From NCBI GenBank assembly GCA_043721775.1, contig JAYSQA010000067.1:1-12373 (forward strand): DNA of 12,373 nt, written 5' to 3'. The position numbers and the translations under genes are program-made. How positions within the stretch are numbered: position 1 is the first letter of the stretch; every line of letters starts with the position of its first letter. The DNA is from Stagnihabitans sp043721775 (GTDB lineage Bacteria; Pseudomonadota; Alphaproteobacteria; Rhodobacterales; Rhodobacteraceae). Shown one piece after another: positions 1 through 5,677 of the stretch. Below the pieces are notes generated by a model. That model was not told the DNA's origin, ran no database searches, and was given only the letters and a program-made list of their open reading frames with translations.

Positions 1-698
1 AAGACCGCATCATAGTCTTTTTCAAGGCTGGCCCGCGTGATGTCGCGGCCAGACTCCACCCCGGTCTTGAGGGTGATGCCGCCGATCTGCAAGAGCCACG
101 CAACCTCACGCGCCGCGAAATCATTAATGGTCTTGTAGGCTGCGATCCCAAATTCATTCAGCCCGCCAGCCTTGGCGCGGCGTTCAAACACCACAACCTC
201 ATGCCCTTTCAGCGCCAGACGGTGCGCGCAGGCCAGACCCGCTGGGCCGGCCCCGACCACCGCAACCCGCTTGCCCGTGGCCGCAGCCCGCACAAACGGA
301 TGCACGCCCTTATCCATCAGCCCATCGGTTGCAAAGCGTTGCAGGCGGCCGATTTCAACCGGCTTGCCCTCGGCCAATTCGCGCACGCAGGCCTCTTCGC
401 ACAGGGTTTCGGTGGGGCAAACCCGGGCACACATGCCGCCCATGATGTTTTGGGCAAAGATCGTTTTGGCGGCCGCATCTGGTGTGCCCGTGGCGATCTG
501 GCGGATGAAAAGGGGGATGTCGATTGCGGTCGGACAGGCCGTAATGCAAGGCGCATCATAACAGAAATAGCAGCGGTCGGCGGCCACCAATGCCTCGTGC
601 GCGTCATAGGCGGGCATATAGTGGCCAAAGTTCTGCGCCACCGCCTCAGCAGGCAAGCGGTGGGCGGCGATCCCAGGCGTCTGGGGTGAGTTGGGCAT
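1..698 (-). CDS. preT: NAD-dependent dihydropyrimidine dehydrogenase subunit PreT, 5' part
   Basis: This is the N-terminal 232 residues of a protein that runs off the left edge. It is the flavin and Fe-S subunit which, with PreA, reduces uracil and thymine using NADH in the cytoplasm. Residues 41-62 carry a cysteine cluster (C43, C46, C51, C55, in RCYFCYDAPCITACPTAIDI) and residues 90-104 a second (C90, C94, C100, C104). These match the two N-terminal [4Fe-4S] sites of dihydropyrimidine dehydrogenase, and Q120 in GRLQRFA sits where DPD uses a glutamine ligand. A dinucleotide-binding GAGPAG loop lies at residues 149-154. The ATG at 698 was chosen because a strong Shine-Dalgarno sits 6 nt upstream. 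The domain order is shared with the glutamate synthase small subunit (GltD); the CxxC spacing and sequence favour PreT. preA would be expected beyond the left edge. Confidence 0.88.
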   Translation of the reverse strand, partial: MPNSPQTPGIAAHRLPAEAVAQNFGHYMPAYDAHEALVAADRCYFCYDAPCITACPTAIDIPLFIRQIATGTPDAAAKTIFAQNIMGGMCARVCPTETLCEEACVRELAEGKPVEIGRLQRFATDGLMDKGVHPFVRAAATGKRVAVVGAGPAGLACAHRLALKGHEVVVFERRAKAGGLNEFGIAAYKTINDFAAREVAWLLQIGGITLKTGVESGRDITRASLEKDYDAV

Positions 699-704
699 TC
701 TGGG

Positions 705-711
705 CCTCCCC
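705..711 (-). promoter_or_regulatory. Shine-Dalgarno of preT
   Basis: GGGGAGG on the minus strand lies 6 nt before the ATG at 698. It is a near-perfect anti-16S match and fixes the preT start. Confidence 0.75.
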
Positions 712-744
712 GGCGTGTTGGTTTGTTAAGGTGAGGCTGGCACA

Positions 745-775
745 GGTCATATTTTTTATCAAACGGTAAATTATG
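745..775. promoter_or_regulatory. AT-rich core of the preT/accB divergent intergenic region
   Basis: This is the only strongly AT-rich patch in the 253-bp gap between divergent preT and accB. It contains an imperfect dyad centred on TCATATTTTTTATCA (747-761). Its position suits a promoter and/or operator for preT. It does not match the RutR consensus (TTGACCA-N2-TGGTCAA) or a full FNR site, so no regulator is assigned. Confidence 0.3.
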
Positions 776-823
776 CCGGAAGCGAAGAATTCGCCCTCAA
801 AGCCCTTCGAAGCCATCAGATGC

Positions 824-852
824 TTTTCCTTTGGGCACGCCTGCCGTATATG
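824..852 (+). promoter_or_regulatory. possible sigma70-type promoter of accBC
   Basis: TTTTCC (824-829) and TATATG (847-852) are separated by 17 nt, about 100 nt upstream of the accB ATG. Both hexamers match only partly, so this is a weak call based on spacing and location. Confidence 0.22.
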
Positions 853-865
853 ATCCCCATCAACA

Positions 866-885
866 GCCCGGTTGGCCCACCGGGC
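866..885 (+). promoter_or_regulatory. hairpin in the accB leader
   Basis: GCCCGGT (866-872) and ACCGGGC (879-885) form a perfect 7-bp stem with a 6-nt loop, 67 nt before the accB start. It would lie in the 5' leader if transcription begins near 858. No U-tract follows it. It could be a leader structure or chance in GC-rich DNA. Confidence 0.3.
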
Positions 886-951
886 GCAGAAATGTCGGCC
901 CGTGGTTCCAGACCCCCGGGTGCATCAACAACGACGCCAACAGAGGATTGC

Positions 952-1446
952 ATGAGCAAAAATTCCCCCGATGCGGACGTGGCCTTCATCGCGGCCCTCG
1001 CTGAACTTCTGAACAAGAACGACCTGACGGAACTTTCGGTCAAGCGCGAGTATGGCGAGAAAGACAGTCTGGACGTGAAGGTGGTCAAGAAGGCCAATGT
1101 TGTTCAGATGATGGCCCCGATGATGCAAGCGCCTGCGGTTCAGCAGCAGGCCTACGCGCAGGCCCCTGCGGCACAGGCTGCCGCTCCGCTGATCGAGGAC
1201 CCGGCCCAGCATCCCGGCGCAGTGACCTCGCCCATGGTGGGGACAGTGTACCTTTCGGCGGAACCCGGGGCTGCGGCCTTCGTGACCGTTGGGGCCACGG
1301 TGTCAGAAGGTCAGACCGTGCTGATCATCGAGGCCATGAAGACCATGAACCACATTCCAGCACCCCGCGCCGGTGTGGTCAAGCGCATCCTGGCCACCGA
1401 CGGACAAGCGGTGGAATACGGCGCGCCCCTGATGATCATCGAGTGA
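952..1446 (+). CDS. accB: acetyl-CoA carboxylase biotin carboxyl carrier protein
   Basis: A 164-residue BCCP, the usual family length. It carries biotin between biotin carboxylase (AccC) and carboxyltransferase (AccA/AccD) in malonyl-CoA synthesis for fatty acids. Residues 1-50 form the N-terminal segment, residues 52-85 a flexible Ala/Gln/Pro-rich linker, and residues 91-164 the biotinyl domain. The biotin attachment motif is EAMKTMNHI with K130. The segment SPMVGTVYLSAEPGAAAF (93-110) includes the thumb typical of bacterial AccB, which separates it from other biotinyl or lipoyl domains. The ATG at 952 is preceded by AGAGGA (942-947). The open frame reaches back to about 820, but that extension has no SD and is not conserved-looking. 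The stop overlaps the first possible accC start (GTGA), implying translational coupling. Confidence 0.95.
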   Translation: MSKNSPDADVAFIAALAELLNKNDLTELSVKREYGEKDSLDVKVVKKANVVQMMAPMMQAPAVQQQAYAQAPAAQAAAPLIEDPAQHPGAVTSPMVGTVYLSAEPGAAAFVTVGATVSEGQTVLIIEAMKTMNHIPAPRAGVVKRILATDGQAVEYGAPLMIIE

Positions 1447-2903
1447 GGGCAGGCATTTTGACAGGTCCATCAACTTTGCCGATCCCGCCAACTTCGCCGA
1501 TCGCCCCGACTTCGCCGATCACCCCGACTTTGCCAATCGCCTCGACCTTGCCAATATTCGACAAGATCCTGATCGCCAATCGCGGCGAAATTGCCCTTCG
1601 CGTGATCCGCGCCTGTCAGGAAATGGGCATCAAATCGGTGGCGGTCCACTCCACGGCTGACGCGGATGCCATGCACGTGCGGATGGCCGACGAAAGCGTG
1701 TGCATCGGCCCGGCCTCGTCGACGCTGTCCTACCTGTCAAAGGCCGCGATCATCTCGGCATGTGAGATTACCGGCGCACAGGCGGTGCATCCGGGCTATG
1801 GCTTCCTGTCAGAGAATGCGTCCTTTGCGCAGGCGTTGCAGGATCACGGCATCACCTTCATCGGGCCGAATGCCGAACACATCCGCATCATGGGCGACAA
1901 GATCACCGCCAAAGAGACGGCAAAGGCCTTGGGAATTCCGGTGGTGCCGGGGTCTGACGGCGGCGTGCCGGACTATGAAACAGCGATTGGCGTGGCGGCC
2001 CGGATCGGCTTTCCGGTCATCATCAAAGCCACCGCAGGTGGCGGCGGGCGCGGCATGAAGGTCGCCAAAACTCCGCAGGAGCTTGAGATTGCCTTCCGCA
2101 CCGCGCGCTCGGAATCCAAAGCCGCCTTCGGCAATGACGAAGTCTATATCGAGAAATACCTGCAAACGCCCCGCCACATCGAAATTCAGGTCTTCGGCGA
2201 CGGTAAAGGCAACGCAGTTCACTTGGGCGAGCGCGACTGCTCGCTGCAACGCCGCCACCAGAAGGTGTTTGAAGAGGCCCCCGGCCCGGTCATCACCCCT
2301 GCCTTGCGCGCCAGGATCGGCAAGGTCTGCGCCGATGCTATGTCAAAGATCAAGTATATCGGCGCCGGCACCATCGAATTCCTGTATGAAGACGGCGAGT
2401 TTTTCTTCATCGAGATGAACACCCGCCTGCAAGTTGAACACCCGGTGACCGAGGCGATCTTCGGCGTCGACCTTGTGCGCGAACAGATCCGCGTCGCCTC
2501 GGGCCTGCCCTTGTCGTTCAGCCAAGACGAGTTGGAAATCAACGGCCATGCCATCGAGGTCCGCATCAACGCCGAACGCCTGCCCGACTTCGCCCCGCGC
2601 CCCGGCAAGGTCAAAGTGTTCCACGCGCCCGGCGGTCTTGGCGTGCGGATGGATTCGGCCCTGTATGGCGGCTACTCGATCCCGCCCTATTACGACAGCC
2701 TGATCGGCAAACTGATCGTTCATGGCCGCGACCGCCCAGAGGCTTTGGCCCGCCTGAAACGCGCCTTGGGCGAGTTGATCATCGACGGTATTGAAACCAC
2801 GATGCCCCTGTTTGATGCGCTTCTGGCCGAACCCGATATCCAGACCGGCACCTACAACATCCACTGGCTGGAGAAGTGGCTGGAAAAGAAGTTCGGCGCC
2901 TGA
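1443..2903 (+). CDS. accC: acetyl-CoA carboxylase, biotin carboxylase subunit, with N-terminal repeat extension
   Basis: Biotin carboxylase: ATP-dependent carboxylation of BCCP-biotin with bicarbonate. The conserved core starts at F39 (FDKILIANRGEIALRVIRAC) and runs about 448 residues, the usual length of the E. coli enzyme. In the 486-residue numbering, the glycine-rich loop follows K195 (KATAGGGGRGMKV). The metal/ATP and catalytic segment is EMNTRLQVEHPVTE with E324, N326 and R328. Residues 8-38 are a Pro/Thr/Ile-rich extension encoded by 18-bp repeats. The codon where homologs have their initiator Met is ATA (1554-1556), so translation must begin upstream. The candidates are GTG 1443, which overlaps the accB stop, and TTG 1458, which is preceded by GAGGG with 8-nt spacing; I slightly favour TTG 1458. 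Catalytic residues look intact, so function is probably retained unless the extension disturbs folding. Confidence 0.95.
   Translation: MRAGILTGPSTLPIPPTSPIAPTSPITPTLPIASTLPIFDKILIANRGEIALRVIRACQEMGIKSVAVHSTADADAMHVRMADESVCIGPASSTLSYLSKAAIISACEITGAQAVHPGYGFLSENASFAQALQDHGITFIGPNAEHIRIMGDKITAKETAKALGIPVVPGSDGGVPDYETAIGVAARIGFPVIIKATAGGGGRGMKVAKTPQELEIAFRTARSESKAAFGNDEVYIEKYLQTPRHIEIQVFGDGKGNAVHLGERDCSLQRRHQKVFEEAPGPVITPALRARIGKVCADAMSKIKYIGAGTIEFLYEDGEFFFIEMNTRLQVEHPVTEAIFGVDLVREQIRVASGLPLSFSQDELEINGHAIEVRINAERLPDFAPRPGKVKVFHAPGGLGVRMDSALYGGYSIPPYYDSLIGKLIVHGRDRPEALARLKRALGELIIDGIETTMPLFDALLAEPDIQTGTYNIHWLEKWLEKKFGA
1473..1555 (+). repeat. 18-bp tandem repeat inside the accC N-terminus (array A)
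   Basis: There are four full units and one partial: ACTTTGCCGATCCCGCCA (1473-1490), ACTTCGCCGATCGCCCCG, ACTTCGCCGATCACCCCG, ACTTTGCCAATCGCCTCG (to 1544), then ACCTTGCCAAT. In frame with accC it encodes the hexapeptide series TLPIPP, TSPIAP, TSPITP, TLPIAS, TLPI. It begins about 27 nt after the accB stop and ends where the ancestral start codon should be. Confidence 0.92.
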
Positions 2904-2916
2904 GGCGCTGACCGCA

Positions 2917-2942
2917 AGGATGGGCGGATCGCCCATCCTACC
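2917..2942 (-). repeat. REP-like palindrome downstream of accC (possible terminator)
   Basis: A perfect 10-bp inverted repeat, AGGATGGGCG/CGCCCATCCT, with a 3-nt loop lies 13 nt after the accC stop. On the minus strand it reads GTAG (2941-2938) followed by GATGGGCG-ATC-CGCCCATC. This is the form of REP elements: a GTAG foot followed by a hairpin. No U-tract follows, so rho-independent termination is uncertain, but the stem could end or stabilise the accBC transcript. Confidence 0.7.
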
Positions 2943-3160
2943 TTGTCCCACCCGGTCGCCCTGTGACCGCGGCGGAGGCCGTCTGCCCCCGCGCCCCCCG
3001 AGAGTATTTCGCAAATCGCAAGGGCAAGGGCGCGCGCCACCGGGGGATCCTTTGCAAATAATTGTCTGCCGGCTGCGGTTTACCCAATGCGTGAAGGACC
3101 GGCGAGAGGTATGGGACGCAAAGCCGTTTAGAGCCAGCCAAGCGCTGCCCGTCGGGAAAA
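2943..3160. other. segment between two inverted REP-like hairpins
   Basis: About 220 bp without a credible gene. It has C-rich and G-rich runs at 2985-3000 and 3039-3048, and the string CCCCCCGAGAGTATTT at 2994-3009. From memory, similar strings recur in intergenic regions of Rhodobacteraceae; this is not verified here. It may be the body of a composite REP element. No tRNA or recognisable RNA gene was seen. Confidence 0.4.
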
Positions 3161-3184
3161 GGTAGGATGGGCGATGCGCCCATG
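3161..3184 (+). repeat. second REP-like palindrome, inverted relative to the first
   Basis: GTAG (3162-3165) is followed by GATGGGCG-ATG-CGCCCAT, a 7-bp stem with a 3-nt loop. The 14-base core GGTAGGATGGGCGA is identical to that of the copy at 2917-2942 but lies on the opposite strand, so the two GTAG feet face each other across about 220 bp. Confidence 0.65.
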
Positions 3185-3188
3185 TTCG

Positions 3189-3242
3189 TTGCCGTTGGGG
3201 GTTGAATGCGGTTGGGGGGGTGGTTCCGGTTGGGGGTTGGCA
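3189..3242 (+). repeat. 18-bp degenerate G-rich tandem repeat (array F)
   Basis: Three 18-bp units: TTGCCGTTGGGGGTTGAA, TGCGGTTGGGGGGGTGGT, TCCGGTTGGGGGTTGGCA. On the minus strand they encode hexapeptide-periodic PTPNRN-HPPNRI-QPPTAT, directly after the coding-like fragment ending GDWVKPRV. The plus strand has G runs of 5, 7 and 5. Confidence 0.65.
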
Positions 3243-3801
3243 CCCTTGGTTTGACCCAATCGCCTGCGAGGCCCCGGTAAAGCCCTGCGTCATATTTGAT
3301 GACCTTGCAGATCCGCATCTGTCCTGCCGCCGTCCCGTAGCGTTTGCTGGCCTCGGGGAAGCGGTCGTGGGTGGATTGGGTCAGGGCACGGCTGGTGTTG
3401 AGCTTGTCGCGCAATTTCTTGATCAGGCTTGGGTTCGTCAGCCCGGGGGCTGTCGGAAAACACACCTCTTGGGGGCGGGCGAAGATGATTGGCACGTCAA
3501 GGGTCAAAACGACGCTGTCCGCCCTTCATCTCCTTCTTCAAGACCGCAGGATCAAGGTTCGCCTGCTTGGCCGTCACCACCGCCGCACCGATCGCTGCCG
3601 GGTGTATCTGGCACAATGGCTGTTGACCAGCGAGGCTTCCAGATCGTTGCCATCAGCTCCGCCCTTGCGCTGCTGGTCGATCGCACCGAGCACCGGGCGC
3701 ACCCGCCTGATTGCCACGCGCACCCGCATTATCACCAAGCGCAGCCGGTCGGTCTCCATGCGCAGCTGGTCGGTCACCAAGCGCAGCCGGTCGGTCACCG
3801 C
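3243..3801 (-). pseudogene. unrecognised minus-strand coding remnant, frameshifted
   Basis: Three consecutive protein-like stretches with high GC3 occur in different minus-strand frames. From 3798 to about 3600 there is a segment with heptad repeats (TDRLRLV, TDQLRME, TDRLRLV) that looks coiled-coil. From about 3600 to 3500 there is a Lys-rich stretch (NLDPAVLKKEMKGGQRRFDP) ending in TGA. From about 3507 to 3243 there is a further stretch containing VPIIFARPQEV, SLIKKLRDKLNTSRAL and GDWVKPRV. The junction near 3496-3507 carries the 7-nt-period duplication GTCAAGG/GTCAA. Removing 7 nt there would join RRFD to VPIIFARP in one frame. I read this as one or more decayed genes. I do not recognise the family; a phage or mobile origin is possible but unproven. 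Confidence 0.4.
3733..3800 (-). repeat. 21-bp tandem repeat (array B)
   Basis: Three 21-bp units at 3733-3753, 3754-3774 and 3775-3795, then CACCG of a fourth. Units 1 and 3 are identical; unit 2 differs at a few positions. On the minus strand each unit is exactly one heptad (TDRLRLV), with hydrophobic residues spaced as in a coiled coil. Confidence 0.85.
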
Positions 3802-4277
3802 TTACGTCTTGCTTGCAAACATCGGTATGGCGCCCCCTATCGCCGCATGAACCGCCCCCGTCACCGGATACAGATCGCCATCCCGCCGCTGGCCTGAAAC
3901 TCTGCCGTCTGATCCCGCGTCGGAAACGGCAAGGACGTCGTGATGTCGCTTCAAACCGTCCCCGAGCAACCGACCGACAGGACGCCCTGCCGCAAGCACA
4001 GCACCGCGTCCGCCTTTTTCGGGCCGAGCACCAGTCACCACCTTGTCACGACAAGCCCCGCCTTCGCCTACAGCCCCGCCTTCGCCACCAACTCCACCTT
4101 CGCCTTGAGGCGGAAGTTGCTGACGACCACCTCGAACCGCTTCCGGCAGGTATTTGCCTTCGGGCCCATGGTGCCACGCACAACAAACCCGGTGTGCAAG
4201 CGTTCCTCCCCCGGTTCACCTTGCAGGCGGCCCCCCAAGCCCCTAGCTTGCAAACAAAAGCCCGTCACGGCGGGCAT
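3802..4277 (-). pseudogene. possible upstream part of the decayed minus-strand region
   Basis: Minus-strand frames here alternate in coding character. One begins after a GGGGGAGG motif near 4205-4215 with TTG and reads HTGFVVRGTMGPKANTC, then RFEVVVSNFRLKAKVELVAK, ending in TAG inside array C. After two further stops nearby, the same frame resumes with LVLGPKKADAVLCLRQG. A second frame reads LYPVTGAVHAAIGGAIPMFA to a TAA at 3804-3802, then continues in phase into the heptad-repeat segment. The mix of stops and frame changes suggests decay. No family is recognised, and true non-coding sequence cannot be excluded. Confidence 0.25.
4051..4104. repeat. 18-bp tandem repeat (array C)
   Basis: Three 18-bp units: ACAAGCCCCGCCTTCGCC, TACAGCCCCGCCTTCGCC, ACCAACTCCACCTTCGCC. 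Units 1 and 2 share their last 15 bases. On the minus strand one frame reads the Gly/Glu-rich series GEGGVG, GEGGAV, GEGGAC; another acquires a TAG from the repeat. Confidence 0.8.
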
Positions 4278-4289
4278 CAGCGCGGCTTA

Positions 4290-4928
4290 TGCGAGGCTTG
4301 TGTGGATATCGAACTGCGGTCGTTCCGGCCGATGCACGAGGCGGCCTTCATCAGGCGTGCTGCCGACCGCTTGGCCTGCACGCAAGCCGCCTTGTCGATA
4401 GGCCTGAAGCTGCTGACGGTGGAAATCGGCGTGCCCGCCCCCCAGGGGCCGGCCACCGCGCCCCGAGGCGTAGCGCTTTACGCCAAGGCGCCTCGCGCCT
4501 TGGCCACCGATGGCAAGAGGCCACCCCCCCGCTCCCGCCCCGCGCCAGAGCGCATCCGCCTTGGCCTGCCCGATGACCAGGCACCGGGGTGGCTGGCGCT
4601 GGCGGAATTCAACCTTCACCCCGCCGAGGTTGACGTCACCTGCGACCTTTCGGCCGATCGGATGGAAGGCGTGCAGCGGCAGAACCCCGATCCGGCGCTG
4701 GTGACGGTGGATAGCCGCCTAAGCCAGACCCAAGCCATGGCCGACATGCCCCCCGTGCCGGTGTATCTTGTCACCACCACCGGCTTGCACCCCGCCAGTC
4801 TGCACCCCGCCACTCTGCGCCCCGCCACTCTGCGCCCCGCCAGTCCGCACTCCGCCAGTCCGCGCCGGGCTGTCCGTCGCCTGCACGGGGCGCTGCCGGC
4901 CTGCTTGGCGGATTGGGCAAGACCATGA
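4290..4928 (+). pseudogene. coding-like open stretch upstream of aat, unrecognised
   Basis: This plus-strand frame stays open from before 4290 to a stop at 4926-4928. Its middle (about 4290-4780) has strong GC3 and a balanced composition, including CVDIELRSFRPMHEAAF, LAEFNLHPAEVDVTCDLSAD and ADMPPVPVYLVTT. After about 4786 it enters 15-bp repeats. No credible start codon with an SD was found, and the upstream part of the frame (3711-4290) is His/Pro/Arg-rich like antisense sequence. It may be the 3' remnant of a gene lost between accC and aat, or a chance open frame. No domain recognised. Confidence 0.25.
4786..4860 (+). repeat. 15-bp tandem repeat upstream of aat (array D)
   Basis: Five contiguous 15-bp units: TGCACCCCGCCAGTC, TGCACCCCGCCACTC, TGCGCCCCGCCACTC, TGCGCCCCGCCAGTC, CGCACTCCGCCAGTC, followed by a degraded sixth. 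It ends about 65 nt before the aat ATG, so it occupies the place where an aat promoter or leader would be expected. Confidence 0.9.
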
Positions 4929-5677
4929 CCCTGACACCCGAACTGCTGCTGCGGGCCTATGCGGCCGGCGTCTTTCCGATGGCCGAAAGCCGCGAGAACC
5001 CGGACATCCACTGGGTCGACCCCAAACGCCGCGCCGTCTTTCCGCTGGAGGCTTTCCATGTCTCGCACAGCCTTGGCCGCCATATCCGCCGTCTGCGGCC
5101 CCGCGTCACCGTTGACAGCGACTTTGCCGGTGTGGTCAACGCCTGCGCCGACCGCGCGGAAACCTGGATCAACGCCGGGATTTTTGCCGCCTATGCCGAA
5201 CTGCACGCCCAAGGCCATGCCCACAGCCTAGAGGTCTGGGATGACGGCAAGCTGATCGGCGGAGTTTACGGCGTGGTCTTGGGCGCGGCGTTCTTCGGCG
5301 AAAGCATGTTCTCGCGCCAACTTAACGGCTCCAAGATGGCGCTGGCCTACCTGATGCACCGCCTGCGCGCCGGGGGGTTCACGCTGTTTGACGTGCAGTT
5401 TTTGACGCCACATCTGGCAAGCCTTGGCGCGGTGGAACTGTCCCGCGCCGAATACCGCCGCCGTCTGGCCAAGGCTTTGGAAAAACGGGGTCCGGAAACT
5501 CTGGTTCCACAAACGCAGGCCCATGAAACGCAGGCCTATGAAACGCAGGCCCCACCAAGCCAAGCGCAATTCAATCCGCCCGGTTACCCGCCCGAACCGG
5601 TCCCCGAGGTTGTGCTGTCGGTTGGTGCTGGCGCGGTTGCGGCAGGCACGTCGCAGTGCAGTACCCAGACGTCATAG
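4925..5677 (+). CDS. aat: leucyl/phenylalanyl-tRNA-protein transferase with C-terminal extension
   Basis: Cytoplasmic enzyme that transfers Leu or Phe from tRNA to N-terminal Lys/Arg of proteins, making N-degrons for ClpS/ClpAP. The conserved core is residues 1-188: LLLRAYAAGVFPMA (7-20), HWVDPKRRAVFP (29-40), FFGESMFSRQLNGSKMAL (123-140) with E126, and FDVQFLTPHLASLGAVEL (155-172) with Q158. These correspond to the E. coli catalytic FCGESMFS and FDCQ segments. The ATG at 4925 is the family-like start (MTLTPELLL); the SD is weak. Residues 189-250 are an extension not expected in the family: a Gln/Thr/Ala repeat (QTQAHETQAYETQA), then sequence read from DNA antisense to the DUF2155 gene, overlapping its 3' end by 94 nt. 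The core is intact, so the enzyme is probably functional. Confidence 0.93.
   Translation: MTLTPELLLRAYAAGVFPMAESRENPDIHWVDPKRRAVFPLEAFHVSHSLGRHIRRLRPRVTVDSDFAGVVNACADRAETWINAGIFAAYAELHAQGHAHSLEVWDDGKLIGGVYGVVLGAAFFGESMFSRQLNGSKMALAYLMHRLRAGGFTLFDVQFLTPHLASLGAVELSRAEYRRRLAKALEKRGPETLVPQTQAHETQAYETQAPPSQAQFNPPGYPPEPVPEVVLSVGAGAVAAGTSQCSTQTS
5511..5551 (+). repeat. 15-bp tandem repeat in the aat 3' end (array E)
   Basis: AAACGCAGGCCCATG (5511-5525), AAACGCAGGCCTATG (5526-5540) and AAACGCAGGCC (5541-5551), in frame with aat. It encodes the pentapeptide-periodic QTQAH-ETQAY-ETQA. Confidence 0.88.

Noticed and set aside
172..689. Plus-strand open frames opposite preT
   Set aside because: Antisense to a well-supported Fe-S/FAD protein with intact motifs; they have no independent evidence.
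745..775. RutR or FNR operator upstream of preT
   Set aside because: Only half-site resemblance; neither full palindrome is present.
820..951. Upstream extension of AccB by 44 codons
   Set aside because: No SD at the earlier start; the extra residues are unlike BCCP N-termini, and AGAGGA precedes the ATG at 952.
2343..3293. 316-codon minus-strand frame crossing the accC 3' end
   Set aside because: It is antisense to intact accC and runs through the REP-like region; its composition is shadow-like.
4351..4619. Minus-strand frames at 4287-4619 resembling a second copy of the LVLGPKKADAV stretch (LVIGQAKADAL)
   Set aside because: The similarity covers only about 11 residues and about two thirds of bases in GC-rich DNA. 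This is not enough to claim a duplication or a gene.
3189..4860. CRISPR array
   Set aside because: The repeats are contiguous, 15-21 bp, differ among arrays and have no spacers; no cas genes are present.
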